Below are positions 17,684 through 24,825 of a stretch of DNA of 38,446 nt, piece after piece. The notes under the pieces were generated by a model, which ran no database searches, was not told where the DNA came from, and worked only from the letters and a program-made list of their open reading frames with translations. The stretch lies in the NCBI GenBank assembly GCA_003255745.1, contig KZ836065.1, forward strand, positions 1 to 38,446, in the 5' to 3' direction. Within the stretch, counting starts at the first letter, position 1; every line of letters starts with the position of its first letter. This DNA comes from Paracoccus saliphilus (lineage in GTDB: Bacteria > Pseudomonadota > Alphaproteobacteria > Rhodobacterales > Rhodobacteraceae). A program made the translations under genes and the position numbers.

Positions 17684-18313
17684 ATGAAAAAAGGTGACAC
17701 GGCCAGCGCAGGCTGGCGCGGCTCTCGGGACGGATGGCTGGAGGCGGGGTATCGTGCCCTGATCGACGGCGGCGTCGATGCGGTCAAGATCATGCCTCTG
17801 GCGCGGCAGCTGAACCTGTCGCGGACCAGCTTCTACTGGTTCTTCGACGACCGGGAGGCGTTGCTGGCCGCGCTGATCGACGGATGGGAGGCCCGCACGA
17901 CCGAGCCGCTGATCGCGGCTACCCAGCAATACGCCGAGACACAGGCCGAGGCGATGCTGAACGTCATCGGCTGCTTTCTGTCGACCAGCACCTTCGATGC
18001 ACGTCTGGAATTTGCCGTCCGCAGCTGGGCACTGCAGGATGCGGGTGTCGCGGCGCGGGTTGCGGCCGCAGATGCCGCGCGGCTGGAGGCGCTTCGCGGC
18101 CTGCTGGCGCGGTGGGGGCATGGTCCGGTGGAGGCAGATGTCCGCGCTCGGACCGTCTATCTGGTGCAGATCGGCTATATCTCGATGCAATCCAACGAAG
18201 ACGTTGCCACCCGATTGGCGCGTGTCCCGACCTATGTCAGCATCTACACCGGCAGCCACCCTGAACCCCGCGAGATCGCGCGCTTCAACGCCCGCTTTGA
18301 TGGTGCGGCTTGA
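17684..18313 (+). CDS. TetR-family transcriptional regulator
   Basis: A 209-aa regulator with an N-terminal TetR-type helix-turn-helix: GWLEAGYRALIDGGVDAVKI, then MPLARQLNLSRTSFYWFFDDREALLAALIDGWE, where RTSFYWFF is the recognition helix. The C-terminal ligand domain is helical. The ATG at 17684 is chosen because upstream in-frame codons would overlap the operator region and lack the fold. It is transcribed divergently from the demethylase gene and probably represses it until a methylated amine or betaine is present (inference). Confidence 0.88.
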   Translation: MKKGDTASAGWRGSRDGWLEAGYRALIDGGVDAVKIMPLARQLNLSRTSFYWFFDDREALLAALIDGWEARTTEPLIAATQQYAETQAEAMLNVIGCFLSTSTFDARLEFAVRSWALQDAGVAARVAAADAARLEALRGLLARWGHGPVEADVRARTVYLVQIGYISMQSNEDVATRLARVPTYVSIYTGSHPEPREIARFNARFDGAA

Positions 18314-18396
18314 GGATCATGGGCACAGCCGGCTGGTCGGGCGCCTGAACACTTGGCGCTGCGGTTCAGGGAAAATTCGGCCCTTGGCAGCCGCGG

Positions 18397-18837
18397 TCAG
18401 TCGCCGGCAAGATCTGCACCCTCGATATGGCCGCCTTGGCAATGGGCGTGACTTCCCAGAACCTCGATCACGCGGCATTCGCTGATCGTGCCGCAGGCGC
18501 AGTGCCGAAGCATGCGCTCCAGCTCGTCCCGAAGGGCGTTCAGCCGCTGGATCCGGGCATTGACCTCGTGCAACTGCCGCCGTGCGATGGCGTCGGCGGC
18601 GGCGCAGGATCGGTCGGGATCGTCGGCCAGCCCCAGCAACTCGCGAACCGCATCCAATGGAAAGCCAAGGTCGCGGGCATGCCGGATGAAGGACAGGCGC
18701 TGGACCGCACGACGATCGTACAGGCGCTGGTTGCCCTGCGTGCGCGCGGGCTGCGGCAGCAGGCCCACCTGCTCATAATAGCGGATGGTCGGCACCTTGA
18801 CCCCGGTGGCCGCGCTCAGCTTGCCGATGGTTTGCAT
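18397..18837 (-). CDS. MerR-family heavy-metal regulator (Cd/Pb/Zn type)
   Basis: A 146-aa MerR-type activator. The winged HTH is at residues 1-70 (IGKLSAATGVKVPTIRYYEQ, then VGLLPQPARTQGNQRLY), followed by a long dimerisation helix and a C-terminal metal site. Cysteines C78, C113, C115, C121 and C133 are present; the C78/C113/C121 spacing matches CadR/PbrR-like sensors rather than CueR or MerR. It is divergent from a P-type metal ATPase, with the 19-bp-spaced promoter between them. It should twist that promoter open when Cd, Pb or Zn is bound. Metal preference is inferred from cysteine spacing only. Confidence 0.9.
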   Translation of the reverse strand: MQTIGKLSAATGVKVPTIRYYEQVGLLPQPARTQGNQRLYDRRAVQRLSFIRHARDLGFPLDAVRELLGLADDPDRSCAAADAIARRQLHEVNARIQRLNALRDELERMLRHCACGTISECRVIEVLGSHAHCQGGHIEGADLAGD

Positions 18838-18848
18838 GAGAAACCCCC

Positions 18849-18879
18849 TTGAACCTCTAGCGACTAGAGAACCTATGTT
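18849..18879 (+). promoter_or_regulatory. MerR-type promoter and operator of the metal ATPase gene
   Basis: TTGAAC (-35, 18849-18854) and TATGTT (-10, 18874-18879) are separated by 19 bp, the overlong spacing typical of MerR-regulated promoters. The spacer begins with the perfect dyad CTCTAG-CGA-CTAGAG (18855-18869), close to known CadR/PbrR/ZntR operators. It lies between the regulator start at 18837 and the ATPase start at 18923. Confidence 0.88.
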
Positions 18880-18922
18880 GCGAGTCGGACAAAGAAAAGG
18901 TCAAAGGGCCAGGGTGCGACTG

Positions 18923-21136
18923 ATGACAGAACGTCGGGAATGGACCGTCACCGGGATGGATTGCGCCTCGTGTTCCGGGAAGGTGGCGCGGGCAGTCGAA
19001 CGGCTGCCGGGCGTCAGCGACGTCACCGTGGCGCTGATGACCGAGCGGCTGTCGCTGACGCTGGCGCCCGACACCAGCGAACCTGACACGATCGAGGTCA
19101 CCGTCCGCAAGCTGGGTTTCCAGATTGCCCCCAGGGGCCAGCCGGTGGCGCGCAAGAAGGTCTTCGTGCTGCCCGGCGACGCCGGCCAGCCTGTCCACGG
19201 TCCTGTCGTCGATGACCCGACAGACCACCCAGAACGTTCCCATGCCGCGCAAGACCGGGGCAAGACGCGCTGGTTTGCCACTGCCAAGGGGCGCCTGGTG
19301 ATCCTGACGGGTGCCCTGTTGGGCGCGGCCTGGATCTTCGAACTGCTCTCGACCGCCAAGGCGGGGCAATGGGCCTTTGTCCTGGCCTGCCTGATCGGCT
19401 TGGTTCCGGTGGCCATGCGCGCGGCCCAGGCATTGCGAATGGGCCAGCCCTTTACCATCGAAGGGCTGATGACAATCGCCGCCGGCGGCGCCCTGCTGAT
19501 CGGTGCGGCCGAAGAGGCGGCCTTGGTCGTCTTCCTGTTCGCCGTGGGCGAGGTTCTGGAAGGCGTGGCCGCCGAAAAGGCGCGTCAGGGCATCCGGGCC
19601 TTGGCAAACCTTGTGCCGCGAACCGCGCTGCTGGAGGTCGGCGGCAGAACACGGACCATCCCGGCCGAGGCGCTGGAGATCGGGCAGATCGTTCTGGTGC
19701 GCCCGGGCGACCGCATTCCGGCCGACGGTCAGATCATCGACGGAACAAGCGGCATCGATGAAAGCCCGGTCACTGGGGAAAGCCTGCCCCGCAGCCGTGG
19801 CCCGGGCGAGGCCGTTTTTGCCGGATCGATCAATACCGAAGCCGCGCTTCGGGTCCGCGTCACGCACGAGGCCAGCGACAACACCATCGCCCGCATCATC
19901 CGTCTGGTCGAGGAAGCCGAGGAAGCCCGCGCGCCGACCGAACGCTTCATCGACCGCTTCAGCCGCTATTACATGCCGGTGGTGATCCTGCTGGCGGCCT
20001 TGGTCGCGCTGGTCCCGCCTTTGGCCGGAGGTGCCGACTGGAACACCTGGATCTATCGCGGCCTGGCGCTGCTGCTGATCGGCTGCCCTTGCGCGCTGGT
20101 CATCTCGGTTCCTGCCTCGATCGCCTCTGCGCTGTCGTCCGGGGCACGGCGCGGGCTGCTGATGAAGGGCGGCGCGGCGATGGAGGCTGCGGCACGCACG
20201 GCGCATGTGGTCTTTGACAAGACCGGAACGTTGACCCTTGGCAGCCCGGTGGTGACCGACCTCTACCCCGCTGAGGGTGTGTCCGGTGATGAACTTCTGG
20301 CCGTCGCGGCGGGGGTTGAAACCGGTTCAAGCCACCCGCTGGCGCGCGCCATCCTTGGTAGGGCAGAGGCTGATGGGATCTCGGCGCTGCCCGCGCGGGG
20401 GGCACGCGCCCTGCCCGGCATCGGGGCCGAAGCCGTGGTCGCGGGCGAGGCAGCCTGGGTCTGCACCCCCCGTCATGCGGCAGAACAAGGCGGAATCGCA
20501 CCGCAGGCGGCGGACCGCGTGACGTTGCTTGAGGAACAGGGCAAGACTGTGGTCGCCGTCTATCGCCGGGGACGGCCCCTGGGACTGATCGCGCTGCGCG
20601 ACGAGCCGCGGCCCGATGCAGCCGAGGCCGTTCGCCAGTTGCGCGCGTTGGGGCTGGGCGTGACGATGCTGACCGGGGACAACCCGCGCACGGCCGCCTC
20701 CATAGCCGGCGGTCTCGGGCTGGAGTTTCGCGCCGCCCTGCTGCCGCAGGACAAGCTGACGGCGATCCGGAACCTTGGGCAGGGCGGAGCGGTCATGATG
20801 ATCGGCGACGGCATCAACGACGCGCCCGCGCTCAAGCAGGCGGCGGTCGGGGTGGCAATGGGGGGCGGAACCGATGTGGCGCTGGAGACGGCGGACGCCG
20901 CCATCCTGCGCGACCGGGTGACGGATGTGCCGGCGATGATACGGCTGGCGCGGGCCACCATGGGCAATATCCGTCAGAACGTGACGCTGGCCCTGGGATT
21001 GAAGGCGGTATTCCTGGTGACCTCGGTTTTGGGGATCACTGGCCTTTGGATCGCGATCCTGGCCGATACCGGCGCGACAGTGCTGGTGACACTGAACGCA
21101 CTGCGGCTGCTGCGTCTGGACCCGACGCGAAACTGA
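18923..21136 (+). CDS. P1B-type Zn/Cd/Pb-transporting ATPase
   Basis: A 737-aa heavy-metal exporting ATPase of the ZntA/CadA type in the inner membrane. One N-terminal metal-binding domain has C14-x-x-C17 (GMDCASC). The membrane metal site is C388-P-C390 (GCPCALV), the phosphorylated residue is D432 in DKTGTLT, the HP motif is SSHPLA, and the hinge motifs are MLTGDN and GDGINDAPAL. A TGES actuator loop (SPVTGESLP) is intact. The start at 18923 is chosen because longer forms would begin inside the promoter; MTERREWTVTGMDC is the natural N-terminus. It is controlled by the divergent MerR protein. The choice among Zn, Cd and Pb is inferred from the regulator and the CPC class. Confidence 0.94.
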   Translation: MTERREWTVTGMDCASCSGKVARAVERLPGVSDVTVALMTERLSLTLAPDTSEPDTIEVTVRKLGFQIAPRGQPVARKKVFVLPGDAGQPVHGPVVDDPTDHPERSHAAQDRGKTRWFATAKGRLVILTGALLGAAWIFELLSTAKAGQWAFVLACLIGLVPVAMRAAQALRMGQPFTIEGLMTIAAGGALLIGAAEEAALVVFLFAVGEVLEGVAAEKARQGIRALANLVPRTALLEVGGRTRTIPAEALEIGQIVLVRPGDRIPADGQIIDGTSGIDESPVTGESLPRSRGPGEAVFAGSINTEAALRVRVTHEASDNTIARIIRLVEEAEEARAPTERFIDRFSRYYMPVVILLAALVALVPPLAGGADWNTWIYRGLALLLIGCPCALVISVPASIASALSSGARRGLLMKGGAAMEAAARTAHVVFDKTGTLTLGSPVVTDLYPAEGVSGDELLAVAAGVETGSSHPLARAILGRAEADGISALPARGARALPGIGAEAVVAGEAAWVCTPRHAAEQGGIAPQAADRVTLLEEQGKTVVAVYRRGRPLGLIALRDEPRPDAAEAVRQLRALGLGVTMLTGDNPRTAASIAGGLGLEFRAALLPQDKLTAIRNLGQGGAVMMIGDGINDAPALKQAAVGVAMGGGTDVALETADAAILRDRVTDVPAMIRLARATMGNIRQNVTLALGLKAVFLVTSVLGITGLWIAILADTGATVLVTLNALRLLRLDPTRN

Positions 21137-21139
21137 ACT

Positions 21140-21216
21140 TGGGCTGCCTGATCCCACAGGAAAGGGCAAGGCATCCATCAGCCAGCAGTCAAAGTGCAAG
21201 AGGCCCAGGCAGCCCA
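21140..21216. repeat. 11-bp inverted repeat just after the metal ATPase gene
   Basis: TGGGCTGCCTG (21140-21150) and CAGGCAGCCCA (21206-21216) are perfect inverted repeats separated by 55 nt. The left arm begins 4 nt after the ATPase stop codon. It could end transcription or be a relic of a small element. Confidence 0.5.
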
Positions 21217-21895
21217 GCAAACTGATCCCCTTGCGGACCAGCCCCAGCCCGTTGCGCCGCAGCCAGACAAGACAACCCGCGGCGTGACCGACAAAATCCA
21301 AGTACTCGCAAAAGGCGCAGCACTGCGACCCAGCACCATTCGCGTCTAAGGATCGAAAACAAGGTTGGCACTGAGGGTCAATGTTGGAAAAGCTGCCGAA
21401 CAGGACATCATGCGCAACATTTCTGTTCGTCAGCAGGTGGCTGAATTACAGCCCCGAAGAACGGAACAGCGAATGGCACGCGCGCGCAGCCTTTTCGGGA
21501 TCAACTGCTCTTTAAAGACTGCTGAATCAGCGCCCGCTTCGACTGTTTTCCCTTGCCCACCGTCGTCGGGATACTGTGCTGTGCTTCGTTGACAAGACCG
21601 GGGCAGCGAGATTGTTTGGCGTCCGGCGTTTGAGCAAAGCGAAAGTGCATCTTCAGCGGCTTGCGAAGCGCGTCCCTCGACTTATGCCGGGGCTGATAGC
21701 TGCGGCAAGCCGATACCGCAGGCGACAAGCACGAAGACCGGCGGCAACAGCAGGTCCGGCACTCACCTTGTCGACGGCAGGCGCGGCCATGTTTAAGCAT
21801 CGGGCGCCCGCCCTGCCGCCACGACCAGAGAGCTCGAAGGAAGCTGCGACAGAGGGCCATACAACACGAAAAAGCTGCGCCGCCCTATGGGGTCA

Positions 21896-21950
21896 GCCGT
21901 TCATTTGTCCCGCCCAAGCGTGGCAGGATGTGGCGGGACAAATGAACGGC
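21896..21950. repeat. Perfect 19-bp inverted repeat
   Basis: GCCGTTCATTTGTCCCGCC (21896-21914) is followed, after 17 nt, by its exact reverse complement (21932-21950). The flanks do not extend the match. There is no T-run and no adjacent gene, so neither a standard terminator nor an obvious operator fits. It lies 98 bp left of the IS21 element. Confidence 0.85.
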
Positions 21951-22048
21951 GCCGAGGCATGTTCTATTGGATGGCCCGTTACTCTTCGGCTTGTTTCCTG
22001 TTCCATGGGTAGAAAGCGCCGCGCAACTGGGGCCCCCAACCCGCTAGA

Positions 22049-22110
22049 CTGTTGATTTTCACCCAGAACTGAGCCGGGTAAGCGCATAATTGCTACTGAG
22101 AAGTGAGCCA
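22049..22110 (+). repeat. IS21 left terminal inverted repeat
   Basis: Starts CTGTTGATTTT and ends CTGAGAAGTGAGCCA. It matches the reverse complement of 24703-24764 at 57 of 62 positions. Confidence 0.92.
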
Positions 22111-22759
22111 TGTGAACCTTCCCCCATAGCGGTCAGCGGCGGGGTTAGCGGAGTGATCCACATGGGGCTTTTGAACATCATCCGACGCATGCACTTGCGC
22201 GAGAAGCTGTCGATCCGCGAGATCGCTCGGCGCACGGGTCTCTTGCGCGATACTGTGTCAAGGCATCTGGCAGCGAACACGATCGAGCCGAGATTTGCGA
22301 CTCCGGAACGTCGAAGCAAGCTTGACCCCTTCTCGGATAAGCTAGCGGGGTGGCTGAAGACCGAAGCTGGCAAGTCGCGCAAGCAGCGACGAACGCTGAA
22401 GCAGATGCACGCCGATCTGGTCAAGCTCGGCTTCGCCGGATCCTGCAACCTCGTGGCCGCCTTTGCGCGGGACTGGCGCACAGATCGTCAGCGTGAGCAG
22501 CAGACGGCAGGACGGGGGACCTTTGTGCCCTTGTTCTTCAGTCCGGGCGAGGCCTTCCAGTTCGACTGGAGCGACGACTTCGCCATTTTGGGTGGAGAGC
22601 GCTACCTAGGCTTCAGATGGCCGACATCAAGCTGTCGCACAGCCGGGCGTTTTTGCTGCGCGCTTATTTCCTACAGACCCACGAGATGCTGTTTGACGCC
22701 CACTGGCATGGATTCCGGGTTTTTGGTGGCGTGCCTGCCCGGGGCATCTACGACAGTGA

Positions 22760-22790
22760 GGCCGGGCCGCCATGGGTCCGAGGCCTGGCC
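22760..22790 (+). repeat. Palindromic insertion A (loop GCCATGGGTCCGA) in istA
   Basis: Stem GGCCGGGCC (22760-22768) pairs with GGCCTGGCC (22782-22790), with one mismatch, around the 13-nt loop GCCATGGGTCCGA (22769-22781). Compared with the usual IstA protein (GIYD-NM-KTAVD), the DNA is about 35 nt too long here, so this is an insertion that shifts the frame. Confidence 0.75.
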
Positions 22791-22915
22791 GAACGAAGAC
22801 GGCAGTGGACCGTGTCGGCCGCGTCAAGGAACGAGAGGTCAACATGCGCTTCCTCGCCATGACAAACCACTATGTCTTTGCGCCCGAGTTCTGCAATCCG
22901 GCAGCAGGCTGGGAC

Positions 22916-22955
22916 TGCGCCAGCGAGGCGCCATCGGTCCGAGCCCGCTGGCGCA
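22916..22955 (+). repeat. Palindromic insertion B (loop GCCATCGGTCCGA) in istA
   Basis: TGCGCCAGCG (22916-22925) and CGCTGGCGCA (22946-22955) are perfect 10-bp arms. An inner GGC/GCC pairing leaves the loop GCCATCGGTCCGA, nearly identical to the loops of copies A and C. Relative to the usual IstA sequence (NPASGW-EK-GQVEKN) there are about 38 extra nt. Confidence 0.8.
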
Positions 22956-23855
22956 GGGGCAGGTCGAGAAGAACGTGAGGGACTCCCGTCACCAGTTACT
23001 TCAGGGAATGCCTGACTTCGCAGACCTCGCCGCGTTGAATGCCTGGCTGGAACAGCATTGTCTGGAGCTGTGGGCCGAAACCGCACATGGCAGCCTGCCC
23101 GGCACGATCGCCGATGTCTGGGCTGAGGAGCGGGCCGCCTTGATGCCGTTGCCATCAGCCTTTGACGGCTTCATCGAGCTGGGGCAAGCGCGTCTCGCCC
23201 ACCTGCCTGATCAGCTTCGAGCGCAATCGCTACAGCGTTCCCGCGTCCTTTGCGAACCGGCCTGTCAGTCTGCGGATCTATCCGGACCGGCTGGTCGTGG
23301 CGGCCGAGGGCAACATCCTGTGCGAGCATGGTCGCGTATTCCAGCGCAACCACCAGGTGCCGCCACGAACGATCTATGACTGGCGGCATTACCTTGCCGT
23401 TCTTCAGCGCAAGCCCGGGGCGCTTCGGAATGGCGCACCTTTCCTGGAATTGCCGCCTGCCTTCAGGCAACTGCAGGGCCAGATGATACGCAAGCCGGGA
23501 GGCGATCGTGAGATGGTCGATATCCTCGCCCTGGTTCTGCAGCATGACGAGCAGGCCGTGCTGACGGCGGTGGAGCTGGCCCTGGCCGAGGGCGTGGCGA
23601 CCAAGACCCATGTGCTGAATCTTCTGCACCGCCTGGTCGATGGAAAGGTAGTTGGCGGGCCGCCCCTGGATACCCCGCAGGCGCTGGCCCTGCGGCGCGA
23701 GCCCAAGGCCAATGTCGAGCGCTACGACAGTCTGCGCAGCCAGACCGAAGGAGGCCGTCATGCGTCATGATCCCGCCAGCGGTGCCATCGTCATCATGCT
23801 CCGCAGTCTGAAGATGCATGGGATGGCGCAGTCGGTCACTGACCTCATCGATCGA

Positions 23856-23890
23856 GCCGTGGGAACGCCATTGGTCCGAGAGACCATGGC
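23856..23890 (+). repeat. Palindromic insertion C (loop GCCATTGGTCCGA) in istB
   Basis: GCCGTGG (23856-23862) pairs with CCATGGC (23884-23890), with one G-U pair, around the core GCCATTGGTCCGA (23867-23879). It adds about 39 nt (13 codons, encoding roughly DRAVGTPLVRETMAR in place of two residues) and keeps the reading frame. Confidence 0.75.
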
Positions 23891-23909
23891 GAGGGGGGCG
23901 CCTGCTTTT

Positions 23910-23958
23910 GACGTATGAGGAGGATCAGAAAACGATCTGGGGGATCGTTTTCCCGACG
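23910..23958 (+). repeat. Palindromic insertion D (41 bp) with GACG direct repeats in istB
   Basis: The 41-nt unit (23914-23954) starts TATGAGGAGGATCAG and contains a perfect 10-bp hairpin: GAAAACGATC (23928-23937), loop TGGGG, GATCGTTTTC (23943-23952). GACG flanks it on both sides (23910-23913, 23955-23958). Removing 45 nt (unit plus one GACG) joins GAPAFD to DCVPILAQL without a gap, as expected for IstB. Confidence 0.85.
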
Positions 23959-24405
23959 ATTGTGTGCCGATCCTGGCTCAGTTGCTGAAGGCGGAGCTGG
24001 CCGAGCGCGAGGTCCGTTCCATTGCCTCTCACATGAAGGCGGCGCGCTTCCCCGCCTACAAGGACCTCTCGGGCTTCGACTTCGCCGCCAGCGAGATCAA
24101 CGAAGCGACTGTGCGCCAGCTGCACCGCGGCGCGTTCATGGAGGGTGCGCAGAATGTTGTGCTGATCGGCGGCCCAGGGACCGGAAAGACCCATGTGGCG
24201 ACGGCACTGGGCATTCAGTCCATCGAACAGCACCGCCGGCGGGTCCGCTTCTTCTCGGCTATCGAACTGGTCAATGCTCTCGAGCAGGAGAAGACCAGGG
24301 GCAAGGCCGGACAGATTGCCGAAAGCCTCAGCCGCCTCGATCTCGTGATCCTGGACGAGCTGGGCTATCTGCCCTTCAGTGCATCAGAAGGCGCTTCGTG
24401 TTGTC

Positions 24406-24446
24406 GGGAAAACCGTCCCCCGGACTGTTTTCTGATCCTCCTCCAT
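24406..24446 (-). repeat. Palindromic insertion E, inverted relative of D, in istB
   Basis: The reverse complement of this 41-nt unit matches unit D at 33 of 41 positions. Its hairpin is GAAAACCGTC (24408-24417), loop CCCCG, GACTGTTTTC (24423-24432), one mismatch. It adds about 43 nt compared with the usual IstB segment GGALLFHLLSK and breaks the frame. Confidence 0.82.
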
Positions 24447-24702
24447 CCATCTGCTGAGCAAACTCTATGAGCGCACCAGCGTGGTCATCACCACTAATCT
24501 CAGCTTCAGGGAATGGGCCACAGTGTTCAGCGACCCCAAGATGACCACCGCGCTGCTCGATCGCCTGACCCATCGTTGCCACATTCTGGAGACCGGAAAC
24601 GACAGCTTCAGGTTCAAGGAAAGCTCAGCCGCAGCGGCCACGAAAAAGAAGGAGACAAACCATGCCTTCACCCCTCTATGACCCTATATCCATAATCAGA
24701 GG

Positions 24703-24764
24703 TGGCTCACTTCTCAGTGGAAATTATGCGCTTACCCGGCTCAGCTCTGGGTCGAAATCAACAG
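24703..24764 (-). repeat. IS21 right terminal inverted repeat
   Basis: Reverse-complement partner of 22049-22110, ending AAATCAACAG directly before the CGCTAG target duplication. Confidence 0.92.
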
Positions 24765-24825
24765 CGCTAGGCGACATGGGCCGGCCTGTCTTGACCTGTC
24801 GGCACCAACCAGCGAAGCTGGCAAT

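Larger units (their letters stand above)
21137..22041. other. Gene-poor interval upstream of the IS21 element (905 bp)
   Basis: No supported gene. A cysteine-rich open stretch on the minus strand (about 21140-21460, e.g. LLGCLGLLHFDCWLMDALPF) has no good start or ribosome site and I do not recognise it. The interval holds an 11-bp inverted repeat at 21140-21216 and a perfect 19-bp inverted repeat at 21896-21950. It ends at the target duplication of the IS21-family element. Confidence 0.5.
22162..23770 (+). pseudogene. istA: istA transposase of IS21 family, multiply disrupted
   Basis: IstA (DDE integrase-type transposase) is readable throughout but in pieces. Frame 1 holds the N-terminal HTH (MHLREKLSIREIARRTGL) to the catalytic FQFDWSDDFAILGGER. 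After a small indel near 22607, frame 3 gives MADIKLSHSRAFLLRAYFLQ and HWHGFRVFGGVPARGIYD. After a hairpin insertion at 22755-22795, frame 2 gives TAVDRVGRVKEREVNMRFLA and HYVFAPEFCNPAAGW. After another at 22913-22956, frame 1 gives GQVEKNVRDSRHQLLQ. After a small indel near 23190, frame 2 gives KRVSPTCLISFERNRYSVPA to the end. At least four breaks; non-functional. Confidence 0.92.
23760..24681 (+). pseudogene. istB: istB transposition helper ATPase, disrupted by palindromic insertions
   Basis: IstB, the AAA+ helper of IS21 transposition, starts at 23760 overlapping the end of istA (normal for the family). MRHDPASGAIVIMLRSLKMH starts well. Then an in-frame insertion of about 39 nt (copy C) replaces the normal EQ before GAPAF, and a 45-nt insertion (copy D) brings a TGA. 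The Walker A GGPGTGKTHVATA and Walker B LVILDELGYLPFSAS are intact. A 43-nt insertion (copy E) near 24406-24446 shifts the frame before [20 protein letters not shown] and [15 protein letters not shown], which end at 24681. Non-functional as a single protein. Confidence 0.92.
22042..24770. mobile_element. IS21-family insertion sequence (decayed) with 6-bp target duplication
   Basis: The element spans about 22048-24764 (2.7 kb). It is bounded by 62-bp terminal inverted repeats (22049-22110 and 24703-24764; 57 of 62 positions match) that begin CTGTTGATT. The flanks carry CGCTAG at 22042-22047 and 24765-24770, a 6-bp target-site duplication within the 4-8 bp range of IS21. It contains istA and istB in the usual overlapping order, both broken, largely by short palindromic insertions. 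It cannot supply its own transposase but keeps ends that could still be used in trans. Confidence 0.93.

Noticed and set aside
20327..21301. Minus-strand frame with a cysteine-rich hydrophobic start, overlapping the metal ATPase
   Set aside because: Most of it is antisense to the ATPase; the first part has only a TTG start with no ribosome site and no family I recognise.
21501..21860. Minus-strand frame before the IS21 element that faintly recalls a transporter or transposase tail
   Set aside because: The resemblance is a few hydrophobic residues in one alternative frame; too weak to name.
22755..24446. Repeated hairpins in the IS21 copy as a CRISPR array
   Set aside because: The units lie hundreds of bases apart inside coding remnants, have variable arms and no regular spacers or cas genes.
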